Of a stretch of 64,000 bases of DNA, positions 48,379 to 61,116 are shown piece after piece. Positions within the stretch are counted from its first letter, which is position 1. Each line of letters begins with the position of its first letter. Under the pieces are notes generated by a model. It was not told the origin of the DNA and made no database searches. It saw only the letters and a program-made list of their open reading frames with translations. Made by a program: the position numbers and the translations under genes. Location: assembly GCA_009760855.2 (NCBI GenBank), contig WPIO01000039.1:623501-687500 (forward strand), read 5' to 3'. The stretch is from Cristatella mucedo. Taxonomy: Eukaryota > Bryozoa > Phylactolaemata > Cristatellidae.

Positions 48379-51300
48379 CTTTAGACGTGGCAAGTCAGTG
48401 GCTGTTTTCCAGTCTTTGTCATCACGGATTTTCGTCACACGTGGAAAGCGAATGGATAAGCCTGCAGCAGTATGAATCTCGGCTTTGCTGAATTCGGCAC
48501 CTGTGATCTCCCACACTTGTGACGTCTGCCTTATGCAACATGACAAAAAAAGGCAAATGTACCCTGCCAGAACAACAGCACCGGATGTCAGTCCGGTAGC
48601 CCACCCACCCACAAAGAACACGTGGTTTGCTTTCCAAGGCAAAATAAATCCGATCAGGGATCAAAAAGAGAAAAGTATACTGACTGCAGCAGCCAGGAAC
48701 ACGCACGATGCACGGCCTCAGGCGATCACCTTAGGGTTGCTGCATATGAAATCTGGAATAAGACCCTTGTTAACTTTCAGCCAGCTTGGAACTTTGGACG
48801 GATCCTGAAAATAGGAAAGACAGAGATTGTAAGCCAAATACAAGAGAGTATGTCGTGTCTCTCATTGCTCACAACAAAAGATGTAGAGCCAATTCAATCA
48901 ATTCATATAAGTGTATGGAACAGAAATTTTTTTAATTGGATCCACCACGGTTATAATCACAATGCTCGATGAAGCAGGTCACTTGCAGGCAGAAGTAAAA
49001 TGGTTAGAGCCACTACGAGCACCATTAGAGAAATCGTCGCACATACACAGCTGCAGGGAACAAATCCCACCCCGAGGCTCGAGAGTCGAGTCTGCTTCCT
49101 TCAAAAGCTAAACGAACTTAAATATGTGAAAGAGCAGCAGTTCAGGTGACAACCGAAACACTTATTTTTGTTATTTCAGAGCATCTGTCATATAGACCAT
49201 CAGAAATAGCCAAAGAGAAGACACCAACCGAGCCATGGCATCCAGCAAGTCTGATTCCTCTCCAAAAGAGGACCTCTTGAGAGATTTTAAATGACAAGTC
49301 ACTTTTCAGCCGAGCCGAGACTTGGGACTTTGCAATTGGCCCTCAATCATAGATCAAAAGTTAGATCCCAGAAGTCTGGCTTGTACAGCAACAGTACATA
49401 AAAGGTTGCTAGGAGGATTGAGTGATGCCTCACTCTACAAGTGAACCGCAGCTGCGCTAGATCGTAACGGCCATAGTCCCGAAAAAGTAGTGTGCCTCCA
49501 GGTTTAAGCAGCTTCATTGTGGTTTCTAATGGCAGAGGCATCCAGGAAATAACAATGACAGTGTGCATGAAAAGCGTGTGCAGCAGCCCAACACATGACA
49601 GTAGACATGACACTTGACCTAAAGGGATAAAATAATGTCAAGCGTATGTAAAAATGCAAGTACAAAATGACAGGCAGTACAATCAGAAGCTACATTAACC
49701 TACTTGTAAACTGAGAGGAGCAATAACTGCATGCACAGCTAGTAAGTACAAGGCCAAGCAGACGATAGTTCTACTGCTTCAGTGACCTGAAATAACATTT
49801 TCCACCAAAATTGAATATACAGGACCAGAAAACCCTTTGCTAAGTGAGAGCTTAACCATTTTTTTTATTTTCTCCAGGATACAAACTTGGAACGTTTGTT
49901 AGGCAGGTCGATACTCTAGCCACTGAGCTACGGAGACTACCATTTTTTCTGCTACAAATTCGGGGGTTTAAAATGCTTTCCAGCTTCGTTTGCCATTAAT
50001 GAACCCCAGCAAGACCCCTAAGTCAAGAAAGCGAATGCAAGCATGCAGGTGGGAGCAGGCACACTAGTATGCATGTCCGAGTAAAATGAGCAGACGATGT
50101 AGCCGTGCTGGTTTGGCCCAGTGGTAAAGGTGCTTGCCCGAACCAAAGTCAAGGTGAACGTATTTTATGAATGAGGTGGTGGGCTCGAGCCCCGTAGCTT
50201 ATGTGAAGCACCTGAATGAAAATTAAGTTCTCTTAGGATGCTATACAAATGAATTAGTATTATTACTATTGCATAAAACGTACAAAAACCCAAGCAGCAT
50301 ACACCAAACAGGCTTAAACGTAAAGGAACATACAGATGGTGGCTACAACACAGCAGATCCTCTACTTTGAACTATTTAGCCACAACAAGAAGTGGCACTT
50401 GGCGTACTACCAACAGAGGGCGATGGAAATAAGAAAGATTGAGCCTTGGCAGGCACGATATTTGGCGAATGATGATAATACAAAATTTACTCTGAACAGC
50501 TAGTCCCAAGCAGCAGAATGAATTCAAGTGTTAGAAGAGAATGGGTGCAAGTCAGCAACAAGCACTAGCGCCGGGCTTGATAAAGCAGTGAGAGCAAACC
50601 TGGTTTTCCCATCTGTCCGAGGAAGCAAAGCAACCGTTTGCATGAAATAATAACAATAATAAAACATTTGTTATAGCACCCTCAGAGAACTAAATCTCTT
50701 TTTGGGCACTTTAAATTTCCTGCAAAGGAAGCACGATCGAATAATTAGTGGTAGCATGCTCAACGACAACGAGCATAACATGGGTAGAGGTAACATGCAC
50801 AGGGTCAGCTTGCAAATATGGTTTGTGGCAGCATGCACAGTGTCAGCATGCATAAGCACACAGAGGAAGAATCACATGGAACCACTAAATGTTGTAATAA
50901 ATAGGTACGTTTGTAGTTTCTTTTTAAATGTGGTCAAGTCAGGGGATGTCGTGACACTAGTCGAAAGTCAGTTCCCGGCTTTGGGAGCATACGAACTAAA
51001 GGCATGGTCTCCAAAGGATTTGAGGATCGCACGAGGTATGGGTGAACAGTTAGATTCCGAAAAGCAGGGATGGTGGTACGATGCTTAGCCTAGTGCGGTA
51101 GTAGATCTGATAGGTAGGGCTGAAGTTAAAGAATGCATGGACCTAAAAGTGAGTGACAGAACTTTGAAGTCGATGTGCTGCTTAATTGGGAGCCGGTGCT
51201 GGTCAGTGAAAAGTGGTGCGATATGGCAACTGCAATGCTCAAGACAGACAAGCCTAGCTAAGGACGTTTGCACCAGCTGCATACCCACATGAAGCCCATC

Positions 51301-54300
51301 GTGACAAAAAGATAAAGGCATCTGTACTATATCGCTAGACACTTCTTTCTGTAGCACAATCTGGCAAAGTAAGTGAGCTTCTCGACGTGCCTATGCTTCA
51401 CATCAGCACCGCTCGCTGTACTTCCTAACAGGATCAAGCAACAAACCTATCCGTATGGTGGCTCAGAAGGCAGATGCAAAGGCCAAGGGAATTCGGTGGC
51501 AAGGAGATACCAACCTTGCCAATCTTGATCATGCCTAGCTCTGACTGCAGCCTTTCCAGGGTCTTATCATCATGTCCTCCACTGACCTTGGTTACAGTAC
51601 ACCACTGCTGGCTATCCGGATCAAGGCAACCCATTAAAAAGACGGACATTATGCCACCTAAAGGCAGATAAAAGACGTGATCTTACACAAAAGGGCAGAA
51701 AAATACTAGTCACACTGGCACGCACAGACATACACATAAGCAGAGCTACCTTTGTTGCAAAATGCTAGATACAATCAACGATTGAAGCACAACCAAGGTT
51801 GTCACACATTTTGGAAGAAAATGTACGATTCGTCAATTTGCAGCACACGATATCAGCAAAATTCATAGCATGTTTAGGTCGGTACTCATCGTCAAGAAGA
51901 GATCAGCCAACAGAAACCACTAATAATTTAGGCTGAACTTACAAAATGCACTTACAGTGCACTGGTAAAGCTTACAATTAAGAATATCCAGACTGATTTC
52001 CACACGAATGATATAATTGAACCTTAAGATAAATTTACCCACGTATAAACATAGCTGCATTTCCTCGAATAGAATTTTCAGTTGCAGTTCCTACCGAGAA
52101 ATATTGCACGGAAGCACTATCATGGATGCAAGCTCATCAAAACAAATTTTTTAAATTTCAAAATGCATAGTGACTTCAGGCTCTCTGCCGTGGTACTGAA
52201 AGCCTAAACAGAATTTTGTCTCGTGTGGGGACAAATCCAGAAACCTCCGTCACCGGTCTTACAGATCGAGCAATAAAGTTGTTAACAATGGGAAACATTA
52301 CGGGGAAGCACCACTATGGCCGTAGGTACGGCTTACCAAAACAAATTCTGAATACAATTTAATTTATCGGTGCCTGACAAAAATCACAAATAAACCATTG
52401 TGCATCAAACCATGCTAAATTACCACAGCCGGCTTTCTGATTCGACACTTTTGCTAGGTCTCTCCCGGCGTCTGCTATGTATATGGAAGCCAAGGAGACA
52501 AAGCAAGAGCTATACTTGGGAGATCTCTATAACACTCCCACAGTGGCAGTTGGTGCATACGGCGATCGATGAAGTGAGTGACATATAAGCAATAGGGTAG
52601 GACGGCCAGAAATAAGGTGCCAGACGGATCCGGTAGTCTCCTGCCCCGGTGAGTGACGATCTACCTTGGTGGTAGGTGCTGATGGCAGCCACTAACTCCG
52701 TGTAACGTTTTGCGATCAGATAAGGTGACGGACCGACGTGTCGACAGGGCATAATTAGCAGTACCAGACATGACACTGCGGTTAAGAAAACTGACTCCAG
52801 GTGAGTCGCTTTTAGTAAGGCTCATTGCAACTTTCCAACTAGCTTTGCAAGCCTTCTCCTTCCTAACACGGTGAGAATATACCGAAGACATGACGATAGT
52901 GCTACCAGGTGGACAGAGCGATGACGACCATTGGCCGACGACTTCCTAACCATGGAAGCATTAGCTGCGACCGCGGCAAGAGTATCATTGAGGGAGGGCT
53001 GGCTCGTCAAGGTCAGGCACGCAGCTGCTGCTGCCACAGCAGAAGTAGACTGCCAGATGCAAAGCACAACCGCAACATTCCGTCACGTACCCTTCTTCCC
53101 GGTGCCGTAATAGGCTCCTAGAACGACGAGATCGGCGGTGTCTGCCATTGCGCCATCGTTCAGATAGTCTTTCTTTACTTTTAACCAGTGTCGCTTTCCA
53201 GGCTCGTACACACCCTTAGTGAAAAACGTCGGTTCGAGTGAACGAGCACGATGAGCTTGGCAGCAGTAACTAAAATGCCTGTTTGGAGCGACCTATGCTA
53301 GCGTGTTTCGGCAGCACCAAAAACGATGATCAATCCAAGTGGCTGCCAGCAAGCGGGTGGCTCTCCTTCATGGATGGCAGCAGCAGGCAGCAGGTGGTGC
53401 ACGACAAAGCAGCACCAACCCGGGCCGCCACGGGCACACCTGAGTGTCCTTGAGCACAAGACCTTCGAGTCCCTCCTTGAAGACTTTCGACAGCAGAGCA
53501 TCCAATTGAGAGCGTTTCTGCAAAGACGAACAACAGAAGAAGCTCAAGGCACTGGCTCGTGACCCTAGCTCCAATAGCAAGCTGCACGGATGGAACGGTG
53601 CAAGCAACTTAGAGCAGTGGCACCCACAGCAGCGGCAGCCTGCTCTGTACCGTGATCACGTGCTGCTCGGAGAACGTAACCCTGTTAGGTATCTCTTTCA
53701 TGGTCTTGTGGAGGAACTCTCGGCGATCTTTCAGAGGTCTACAAATAGAACCCCAAGGAGATAAGATAAGCAGGACAACACCATTGGGCGCAACAGCTCA
53801 ACCCTGGCAGAGCACAGTTGAAGAAAGGCACAATGCTCGTCAAACGACTTTTGGTGCACAGTCGACCCAATGGGTGAGCAGGTGAGAACAGGTGCACGAG
53901 AGCTGAGACGATGTGAGACAGCAATGAGCCCCAACAGAGCAACAACATTAACACGATAACAACACAAACACAAGTATTTGCATGTTCACACACTGGTGTA
54001 AACAGGACACACATCCTATTATCGTCCACAATGTGTCTGCATAGTGACATCCACAACAGTAGCATCGGTGCCTTTGCTATCCACCATACGCCGACCACAC
54101 TGGCAGCAAGAGCACCATAGCAATAGATGTGAATGCCAACACAGAGCCGTGTTGATCCACAAGCTACTTACTACACACGAGTTGCAGCAGCTCTGCTGGA
54201 GAGCTTGCCACTCGGAGCTTGCCAGCTCGAGGCTCATAGCAACAGCAGTCTAGACATCCCAGCCGCGAGCCTGTAGCTGCTCGAACTAGCGAGCAGCTGC

Positions 54301-57300
54301 AGCTGCGTGCTCCCGAGCATGGGGGAGGGGGTCTGCATTCATCCCTTGGTCAGTGCCGTGAAGAAAAGGCCAAGACGTCATACGTTAGAGGCTTTACGGG
54401 AACACTGCTGCTAGTTGACCGACAACAGTAAGAGCCTCCCAAACAACTGCAACAACAGGCACTGTTCACGGTTGATCAAGCAAACCGTGCCGAATAAACC
54501 GTCCAGGGGCACTGCCTAAATGTACACAGAACGTTGCTTAAAGATGTGCAGTCCATGAGATACTTAAAAAAAGGTGAATTAGGTATCATACTTCTGTGTG
54601 CAGCATCCAATCAGGTGTTCATGGGAGGAGGTAAGAGGGAGACTTTAGAAAAAAATTAGGACAGAGAGGATGCCAAAAACCTATACCATGCTCGGGCAGC
54701 CACATGTAGGAAATCGGTAGTGGCATGCAAGACAAAAAGCCAACTGGCAAACCCTTTCGATGTCCATAGGTCCAATGGGGAGGTGGTAGGGTCCTCAAAC
54801 TTGCTTTAGTAAGACTATGCACGAACAAGGATGTGTGAGCACACACGCGTGAACACTAACACACGCGTGCACACACATACACATAAGAACGCAGGCACGT
54901 CAGAGCTCAGGCACGCATGCACACAAAGTGTGTGTAAGTACACCTAGTACTTACATACACAACCACACGTACGCATTATAGTGGACTCCTACATGTGTCA
55001 AGATACATTCTGCAGATGGCCGCTTCTAATCTACTAGAACTTACTTGTCCATCAAGTTCTCACCGTTGTAATGCAGGCAATCAAACACAAACAGGCAGAC
55101 CTGAGCATCCTTGAATTCTGCTTTCTACAACGACATATGACAAAGTATAGTCCACCAATGTTAATCCATCAAGACCTTGGCGATAATGTGCACTGGGAGC
55201 TAGCAAAGATGGTAGGGAGATCTGCTTGCCTTGTGGATACCCAGGGTGCCAAATGGCAGTGGCTTGCTGGTTTTCGTGTCAACCAGCAGAACCTCCGAGT
55301 CCAGGATGAAGCTCTGTCCATGCACAAAGGCTTTCGGTATGTACTCTTTCAGCTGCTCCACCTACGAGGAAGAAACACAACACCGCACAACTAGCCTCTC
55401 TGCATAGCAGCAACAAAACAATCCAGTAGGTCTGAGAAACGATGTAGCGATAGCGTAGTCACGATGAGAGAGCAGCACCGTGGCTCCTGTTACAAGGGAG
55501 GGGTGAAGATCTGTTGAGCGCAAGCAAATTTGACAAGATTCGGCGATTCCTTAGAAAACTAACAGCAAATACTGTAGTACGTGCCCTGGTCAGCTCAACA
55601 AAACTGGGGTGTGCTACCCTGCAGCAACCTTGTAGGAGGGGCTACATTAAGTATACTATTGCCCAAGTGTCCAGATATGTCATGTGCGAGTCAGGTCTCC
55701 TCATTTAGCAGATCCTTAACCAGTGGAGCTCGAAAAATGGTCTCTTTGTCGTCTCTTCACTTATACAGCACATCTGAGCTACAGCCCACGGTATTGGACA
55801 GTTCCATGCTGCCAATACCCAGCTGTTCTTCCTATTTAGGCTCTCACAATCAGCCGGGGTAATTAATAAACTAAACATCGTCTCTGCAAACATTAGGTCC
55901 TGGATAGCAGTCAATTAAACAAAGTCATCAGTCAAATAAACAAACAAAGTCATCATGAGCCAGCACGTTCGATCCCTGCCGAGGACCATGATACTTCTTG
56001 AGATCTTACCAGTTTCTTATCTCTCTCTCTCTCTGTCTCTCTCAGCCTGTCTCTGTCTGTCTGTCTGCCTCTCTCTGTCTCTCTCTCTCGGCAAGACTAC
56101 AGTGACTTAATACAGGCAGAGTTGCAGAAAAAGTCATTAACCAACTACAGCAGGTGATCGATGTGGCTGCTAAGTTGGGCTTTACATTCAAGCAAATCCA
56201 TCATGTGTCCCCTTTGTTGAAAGAGCTGTACTGGACCCAATGATCACTGACTCCAAGCAAAGTTCTTTCTTCGACCCACTAAGCTAACCACGGCTTAGCT
56301 ATTTAAAGTCGAGCTAAATTGCAACATCAGTATCCGTCTCCTCGTGCCTTCATGTCCTCACAGGACAAAAAATTAGCAGTCCTTTTTTAATTAAAGACTT
56401 TTGGGGACAGAAGCATTTCCTTTGCGGATTCTCAAATTGCAAAATTCACTTCTCCAATTACTGAGCAATGTCACCCTTTCTTCTACTATCATCCTTAGCA
56501 CTTCTCCCGCTGTCCCTGCAGCCGGAACTTTCTTTCTTGCTAACCAAGTCTCGGTTACTACTACAGTACTTGCTTTATTGACTATCTTCTACTACAGTAC
56601 TTGCTTTATTGACCATCTTCCTTATTCAGCAATGCTTCTCACTTATTATTCGTGTGCACCAAAAGCGACTTAGGCTTTGCGTAGGTTACATAAACCTCTT
56701 TAGCATAGCATCACTTAGCCTCCATAGCTTTGTGGAGTTATAGATGGAGACACAGATAAACACTGATATATAAAACATGCTACTTGATGCCTGTAGCAGT
56801 GAATAAAAAAGCACTAAGCAGAACTTATGATCATTAATTAACAGTATCAAGAGACATCAACCAATGACTGGTTAAATAAATAAAACGAAAGCTTCACCAG
56901 GCCCAGGTGCACACGTAGGCCTTGGGGGGATGGCGGCAAAGAAAGCATACAACTCAAAAACGGCACCTCGCACGACAGCTGCTATGACTCACCTTATGAG
57001 GTAGCACTGGCTTCAGGCTGCGGCTATAGAACTGGAAACTGTCTCCTTGCATGTGCAGCTGCACACGTTCGCCATCGTACTTGATTTCTGCATACATGCC
57101 CGAAGCACATTTCTTGAAAGCCGTATCCAAGGATCGGCAGGCTTCAGCCTACATTTATACAGCACTCTACACTGTGGAATTATATGTACGATTTTAGCAC
57201 CCATAACCACACAAATGACAATTCACATAGATGGAGCAAATGTGCTGAGCAAATAAGTAGGTTTTCAGCTTCCTTTTAAATGTTGCCAAGTCAGACGATA

Positions 57301-60300
57301 TCAAGTAGTCAGTTGGTAGCTACTTCCAAGCTTTGGAAGCATGGGAGCTCAGAAAGTAAGGTATCCACAAGATTTGAGGTTGGTTAGAGGAGCAGCAAAT
57401 CAACCTGAGACAGAGGGGGTATGTGATAGCCCAGGAGGTAAGGTGCTTACTCTTAACGACCGAGACCGTGGGTTCGAATCCTGCAGTGGGCAATCCTTTA
57501 TTGCCAAATGCAAGCAGAGGTGATGGCCGTTAATGCTCTTCTGCTGCTATACAAACAAGTCTGTTAAATCAGCTAATGTTTTTATGCAGTACGATGGTCA
57601 TCTTGCACACTTCACAGAGCTAAGCTCCACAAAAAGAACGAAGGGACCTAAACGTGAGTAATAAGACTTGAAACTTTCAAGTCAATTCACTGACTAATAT
57701 AGAGCCAGTTCGACTTAGTGAAAAGTGAAGAAATGTGGCAGCTGCGGAGCTCACGACAGACAATGTAAAGCCACTGCTAGTTATGTTATGCTTCGGCTGA
57801 TGCTCGAGGCTGTCTAAGGATGAACGACACAACATGCAATACGATCTAAGTCAGCTGCATACGAAAAGAGGCAGTACAAGCCCAATCAACTTGCTAAAGC
57901 ATGCATACCAGCATTGGCAGAACGGGCGTCATGAGAACAGCTCGCACAGAAAGTTTCTTCTGCATGCCGTTTCCATTTTCAGTGGTGTCTTTTCTGTTCT
58001 CGAGGATTCGAGAAACCACATCTCCCAGATCACGAGAAGCTTGAAAAGCTTCGTAGGCATTCGGATCAAGTGCATCCAATCTATATATAGCATATACACG
58101 ATACAACATGTACAAAAACATAGCCCAGATCAAGTATGATCAAACAGATGCGACTCTTGTAATCAAGGAACAAGACATAAGCCAGCTAGCATGTGGTGCT
58201 ACCGTAATCGCCAAATTGCAGCAAGTCATAAAGATAGCAAGAAAATAAAGCACAGCTAAATCAATGATGGATGGCAGACAAGACAGGTTCTTACATATGC
58301 TTTGCCCCAGCATTTATTCTGAGGTCCTTCATTATGAGGCGCACGACCATCTTCAAATCGTTCGATGTGCATCTTTAACAAAAATCAAGCAAAATGGAAG
58401 TGAGACTCGTGCCTTAATTTCATAACCATAAGAGCACCAGCAAGCTGAACTATGTGACAACTAGCCTCCAGCTTTCCTTTAATGCAGAAAAAGCAATAGT
58501 TTCCAAGTAGACTTATCTAAATTAGTTGCAGATGCTGATTGCTCTAGGTCCCATATGTGTTCACACCCCGTTAGTCTGCTGCTAATAAAAACAACCCAAA
58601 TTCATTTATATGCTACATTAGATGACAATCTTCAAGTGATGAACTTTTCTCCAATCTTCTGCATGCTAAGCCAAAGAAATATGATAGTCAGATGAGGGAT
58701 TCCCAATAAGCCTCTCTTTAATCGGAGAGTACCGATGGTCACATGGCAAGTGATCATCGTGATTATTAGATTTGTAGCCAATGCTACGAATCTCCAACCT
58801 ATACGAAGCAATGCTAGCTGCCAATACCACTGAACGTGCCTAAGGAATGAAGGACAGCCATGGTAATTCGCAAAATTGATCAGCAGAACGAGTCATGGAA
58901 CATTTTTGGCGTTGCAATGATGAAACACCAACAGAGGCGTGTCTCTTATGCCAGCTGAAATCCAAAAGAATGTAACGCTATATGTAGTTTTATCATTCAC
59001 TTTCACGTCCCTTTGTTATCTAGCTCAGCTTACCTATCAGAGCTACTCCTCAATTAGGCTAGGTATCGTATCACCAGCTCTTCTGACTCAAATCATCTAG
59101 CTCTCCCTTCAAATCTACCTCAAATCTTTTTGAGACCGTGCCTTTTTTGTCCTCTGTGTGCTTATGCTGACAGTGTGACACTGACAGTGTGCATGTTACC
59201 ACTAACCACACTATACGTGCTTCCTTTCCAGCCTATTTTAAGTGCCTAGAAAAAGATTTAAGTTCTCCGAGTGTGCTATACAAATGTATTATTACTAGCG
59301 TGTATTATTTGACTTGAGGCCTGTCTTTCTACCTTCAGCTTGAGTTAATCGGATCGCGGGAATCCCTGATCCAATTCCTATTTCCGAAATCAGTTGCAAG
59401 GCTCCAAGAAGCCACTGTTTTGGTTCAATATTACACAAAGCAACAAAGTGTTTTGAGTTCGCTGGAAAAATTTCACACCATTGTGCGTGTGTTCTCGTAC
59501 GAGTGGCCTCTTTCGAAAGTACCGGACCACCGGCTAGGCCGGACCAGTCGAGGCGATTTGCACGAGAACGTGCTTGCACAATTGCATGAAAGCTAGCTCA
59601 ACATGAAACTGTGTAGTCTATAAAGTAGAATCAAAGTCACAGCTTCGATCAGCTGATTTGGAAATGGCTGGTAGACAATAGGAATGAGCTGAGCCACTGG
59701 CTGGGCCAGGCCGTCAGAGGCCATTTCCATGAGACACCAGCAAAATAACGTGCAATTCTGCATCAGGTGTCGCACCAGTGTCCAGATGTTGCTAAGTGCC
59801 TTGGTATACGGTGACTACGGCTATGAGGTCATAGGAAACTTCAGTCATTCCTGATGGACCTTTAAGGCGGTTTCACGGAAGTTTTCTTGGCCTGTGGGAG
59901 AGGGGGGACACTAAGGCGAGCTATTCCACAAGGGACTGGCCACAGCAGACCAATTTCTCTGTAGGGACGAAAACATCAAGCGATAGCTGCTAGTCCACTG
60001 GGAAGGAGCTGATGCCACATTTGCACATCAAGTTATGCCTCTTCAAGCAATTTTTCTGCTTTAAACAATGAGTCAGCAACTTTCAACAGTCTCTAAAATG
60101 TCTCTCTACACCTGATGGAGGCAAAGGTCAATGCTGGTATCTTTGTCAGACTAAAGATAAAGAAGTTCATTGAGTGAGACGAATTCGCCAAGAGGCTGGA
60201 GGGGAAGAACGCGGCTTCGAACAGTTTTGTTGCCTACGCCCTCGGATTTCCGGACAATCACAGACTGAAAACTATGAGCAGTAGGTTCAGGCTCCCATAA

Positions 60301-61116
60301 ACAAATAGGCCTAAATCTCTAAAGATTCAAGAACATAGAAGCTTTTCCAGGGGAACAAAGGCAACTGCTTTGTCATGACATTCTGGACTTATGGTGTTAC
60401 CAAAGCAGAATAACCAAAAACTTGATGAGTGATTATCAAGTTTGGGGCTTCTTCAAGAAAGTGAATCGCACTGGTTTGGCCCAGTGGTTAAGGAGCTTGC
60501 CCAGAACAATGTCTGGCCTAGGTCATGGGTCGAGTCACGTGGCATATGTGAAGCTCCTGAAGAGCGATTAAGTTCTCTTAGGGTCGCTATACACATGAAT
60601 TATATTTTATTTGTTGTACGGTTACAAATCTAGAAAATCTACTAATTTATGAACCCCTTTTGAGTGGTGATTTGATATTAAGTGGTGACTTGATCGTAAG
60701 AGTAAATACATATTAATTTTGAATCTCTTGCTGTTATAACTAACCAAATGTGAGCCAAAAAATGTACATCCCAGTTTTCTTATCGGAAATGGCTCAAATT
60801 CAAGTGAATCAATGTCCTTGTCACAAAAGCCAAGTTTGTAGAGAATGACAGCAATTTTGAGGCTTAAGCAATTAGGAGATAACACTTACAAACAAGTGAC
60901 AAAATTGTTATGCAGTGAATTCATCCAGACATGACTGCAACAAGCATACTGTGTATGTGAATACTGCTCGAAAAACAGCTGACATTTCTTGATTAGCAAG
61001 CTAACCGAAGTAAGAAAACAAGCAAGAACCACTAACCGAGAAGCAATTTTCTTCAGCAGCCTCATCTGATCTTCTTCCTTCGTTAACTTGCTAAGGTCCT
61101 CTAGATAACCATCCAC
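48379..61116 (-). CDS. LIG3: DNA ligase III catalytic core, 12 exons, partial at both ends
   Basis: Minus-strand exons in order: 61,037-61,116; 58,295-58,372; 57,909-58,080; 56,993-57,148; 55,230-55,361; 55,045-55,124; 53,651-53,738; 53,440-53,517; 53,091-53,214; 51,515-51,657; 48,730-48,804; 48,379-48,525. They join to exactly 451 codons without a stop. ATP-dependent ligase motifs appear in order: DNA-binding region ([25 protein letters not shown]), adenylation Lys in [42 protein letters not shown], then [26 protein letters not shown] and [13 protein letters not shown] are typical of ligase III rather than I or IV. The enzyme seals nicks in base-excision and single-strand-break repair and in mitochondria. 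All introns are GT-AG except one GC-AG (donor GCAAGC at 55,229). The N-terminal PARP-like zinc finger lies upstream outside the window; a BRCT exon was not found. Confidence 0.95.
49430..49560 (-). pseudogene. METTL2/6/8-like methyltransferase fragment inside a ligase intron
   Basis: Minus strand reads [16 protein letters not shown] followed by [17 protein letters not shown]. This is the diagnostic block of the METTL2/METTL6/METTL8 tRNA m3C methyltransferases (L-K-P-G-G...R-D-Y-G-x-Y-D-x-x-x-L-R-F). No other part of that protein was found within the intron 48,805-51,514. Same strand as the ligase. It may be a lone duplicated exon or a decayed fragment. Confidence 0.65.
50107..50270 (+). mobile_element. 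SINE family A, long-spacer subtype
   Basis: Head GCTGGTTTGGCCCAGTGGTA, insert GTCAAGGTGAACGTATTTTA before the B-box GGTGGTGGGCTCGAGCCCC, tail TCTTAGGATGCTATACAAAT. Shares the insert with the 37,049 copy. In a ligase intron. Confidence 0.8.
50645..51260 (-). mobile_element. LINE 3' end, longest copy here
   Basis: From (AAT)n through the 3' UTR (GGTCAGCTTGCAAATATGGT) to coding sequence. The minus strand reads [20 protein letters not shown], the L2/CR1-type L-P-x-x-x-R-I-x-F-K-x-L motif. Several frame breaks. In a ligase intron, same strand as the gene. Confidence 0.75.
57150..57790 (-). mobile_element. LINE 3' end abutting the ligase catalytic exon
   Basis: Family 3' UTR and coding end (AGCTTCCTTTTAAATG, GCTTTGGAAGCATGGGAGCT) on the minus strand, split by a SINE at 57,419-57,580. 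Its tail GTGCTGTATAAATGTAG resembles the family tail GTGCTATACAAATGTATT and runs directly into the ligase exon that starts at 57,148. Confidence 0.62.
57419..57580 (+). mobile_element. tRNA-derived SINE, family C (best copy), nested in a LINE
   Basis: A-box-like TGATAGCCCAGGAGGTAAGG and a perfect B box GGGTTCGAATCC, then a body ending GCTATACAAACAAGTCTGTT and AAATCAGCTAATG. It interrupts the minus-oriented LINE fragment, so it is younger. Confidence 0.82.
59090..59295 (+). mobile_element. LINE 3' end, plus orientation
   Basis: GAGACCGTGCCTTTTTTGTC, TGACAGTGTGCATGTTACCA, then AAGTGCCTAGAAAAAGATTT and GTGTGCTATACAAATGTATT: the family 3' end with an internal deletion. Confidence 0.65.
60469..60612 (+). 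mobile_element. SINE family A
   Basis: Head CACTGGTTTGGCCCAGTGGT, B-box region GGTCATGGGTCGAGTCACG (decayed), tail TCTCTTAGGGTCGCTATACA. Confidence 0.78.
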
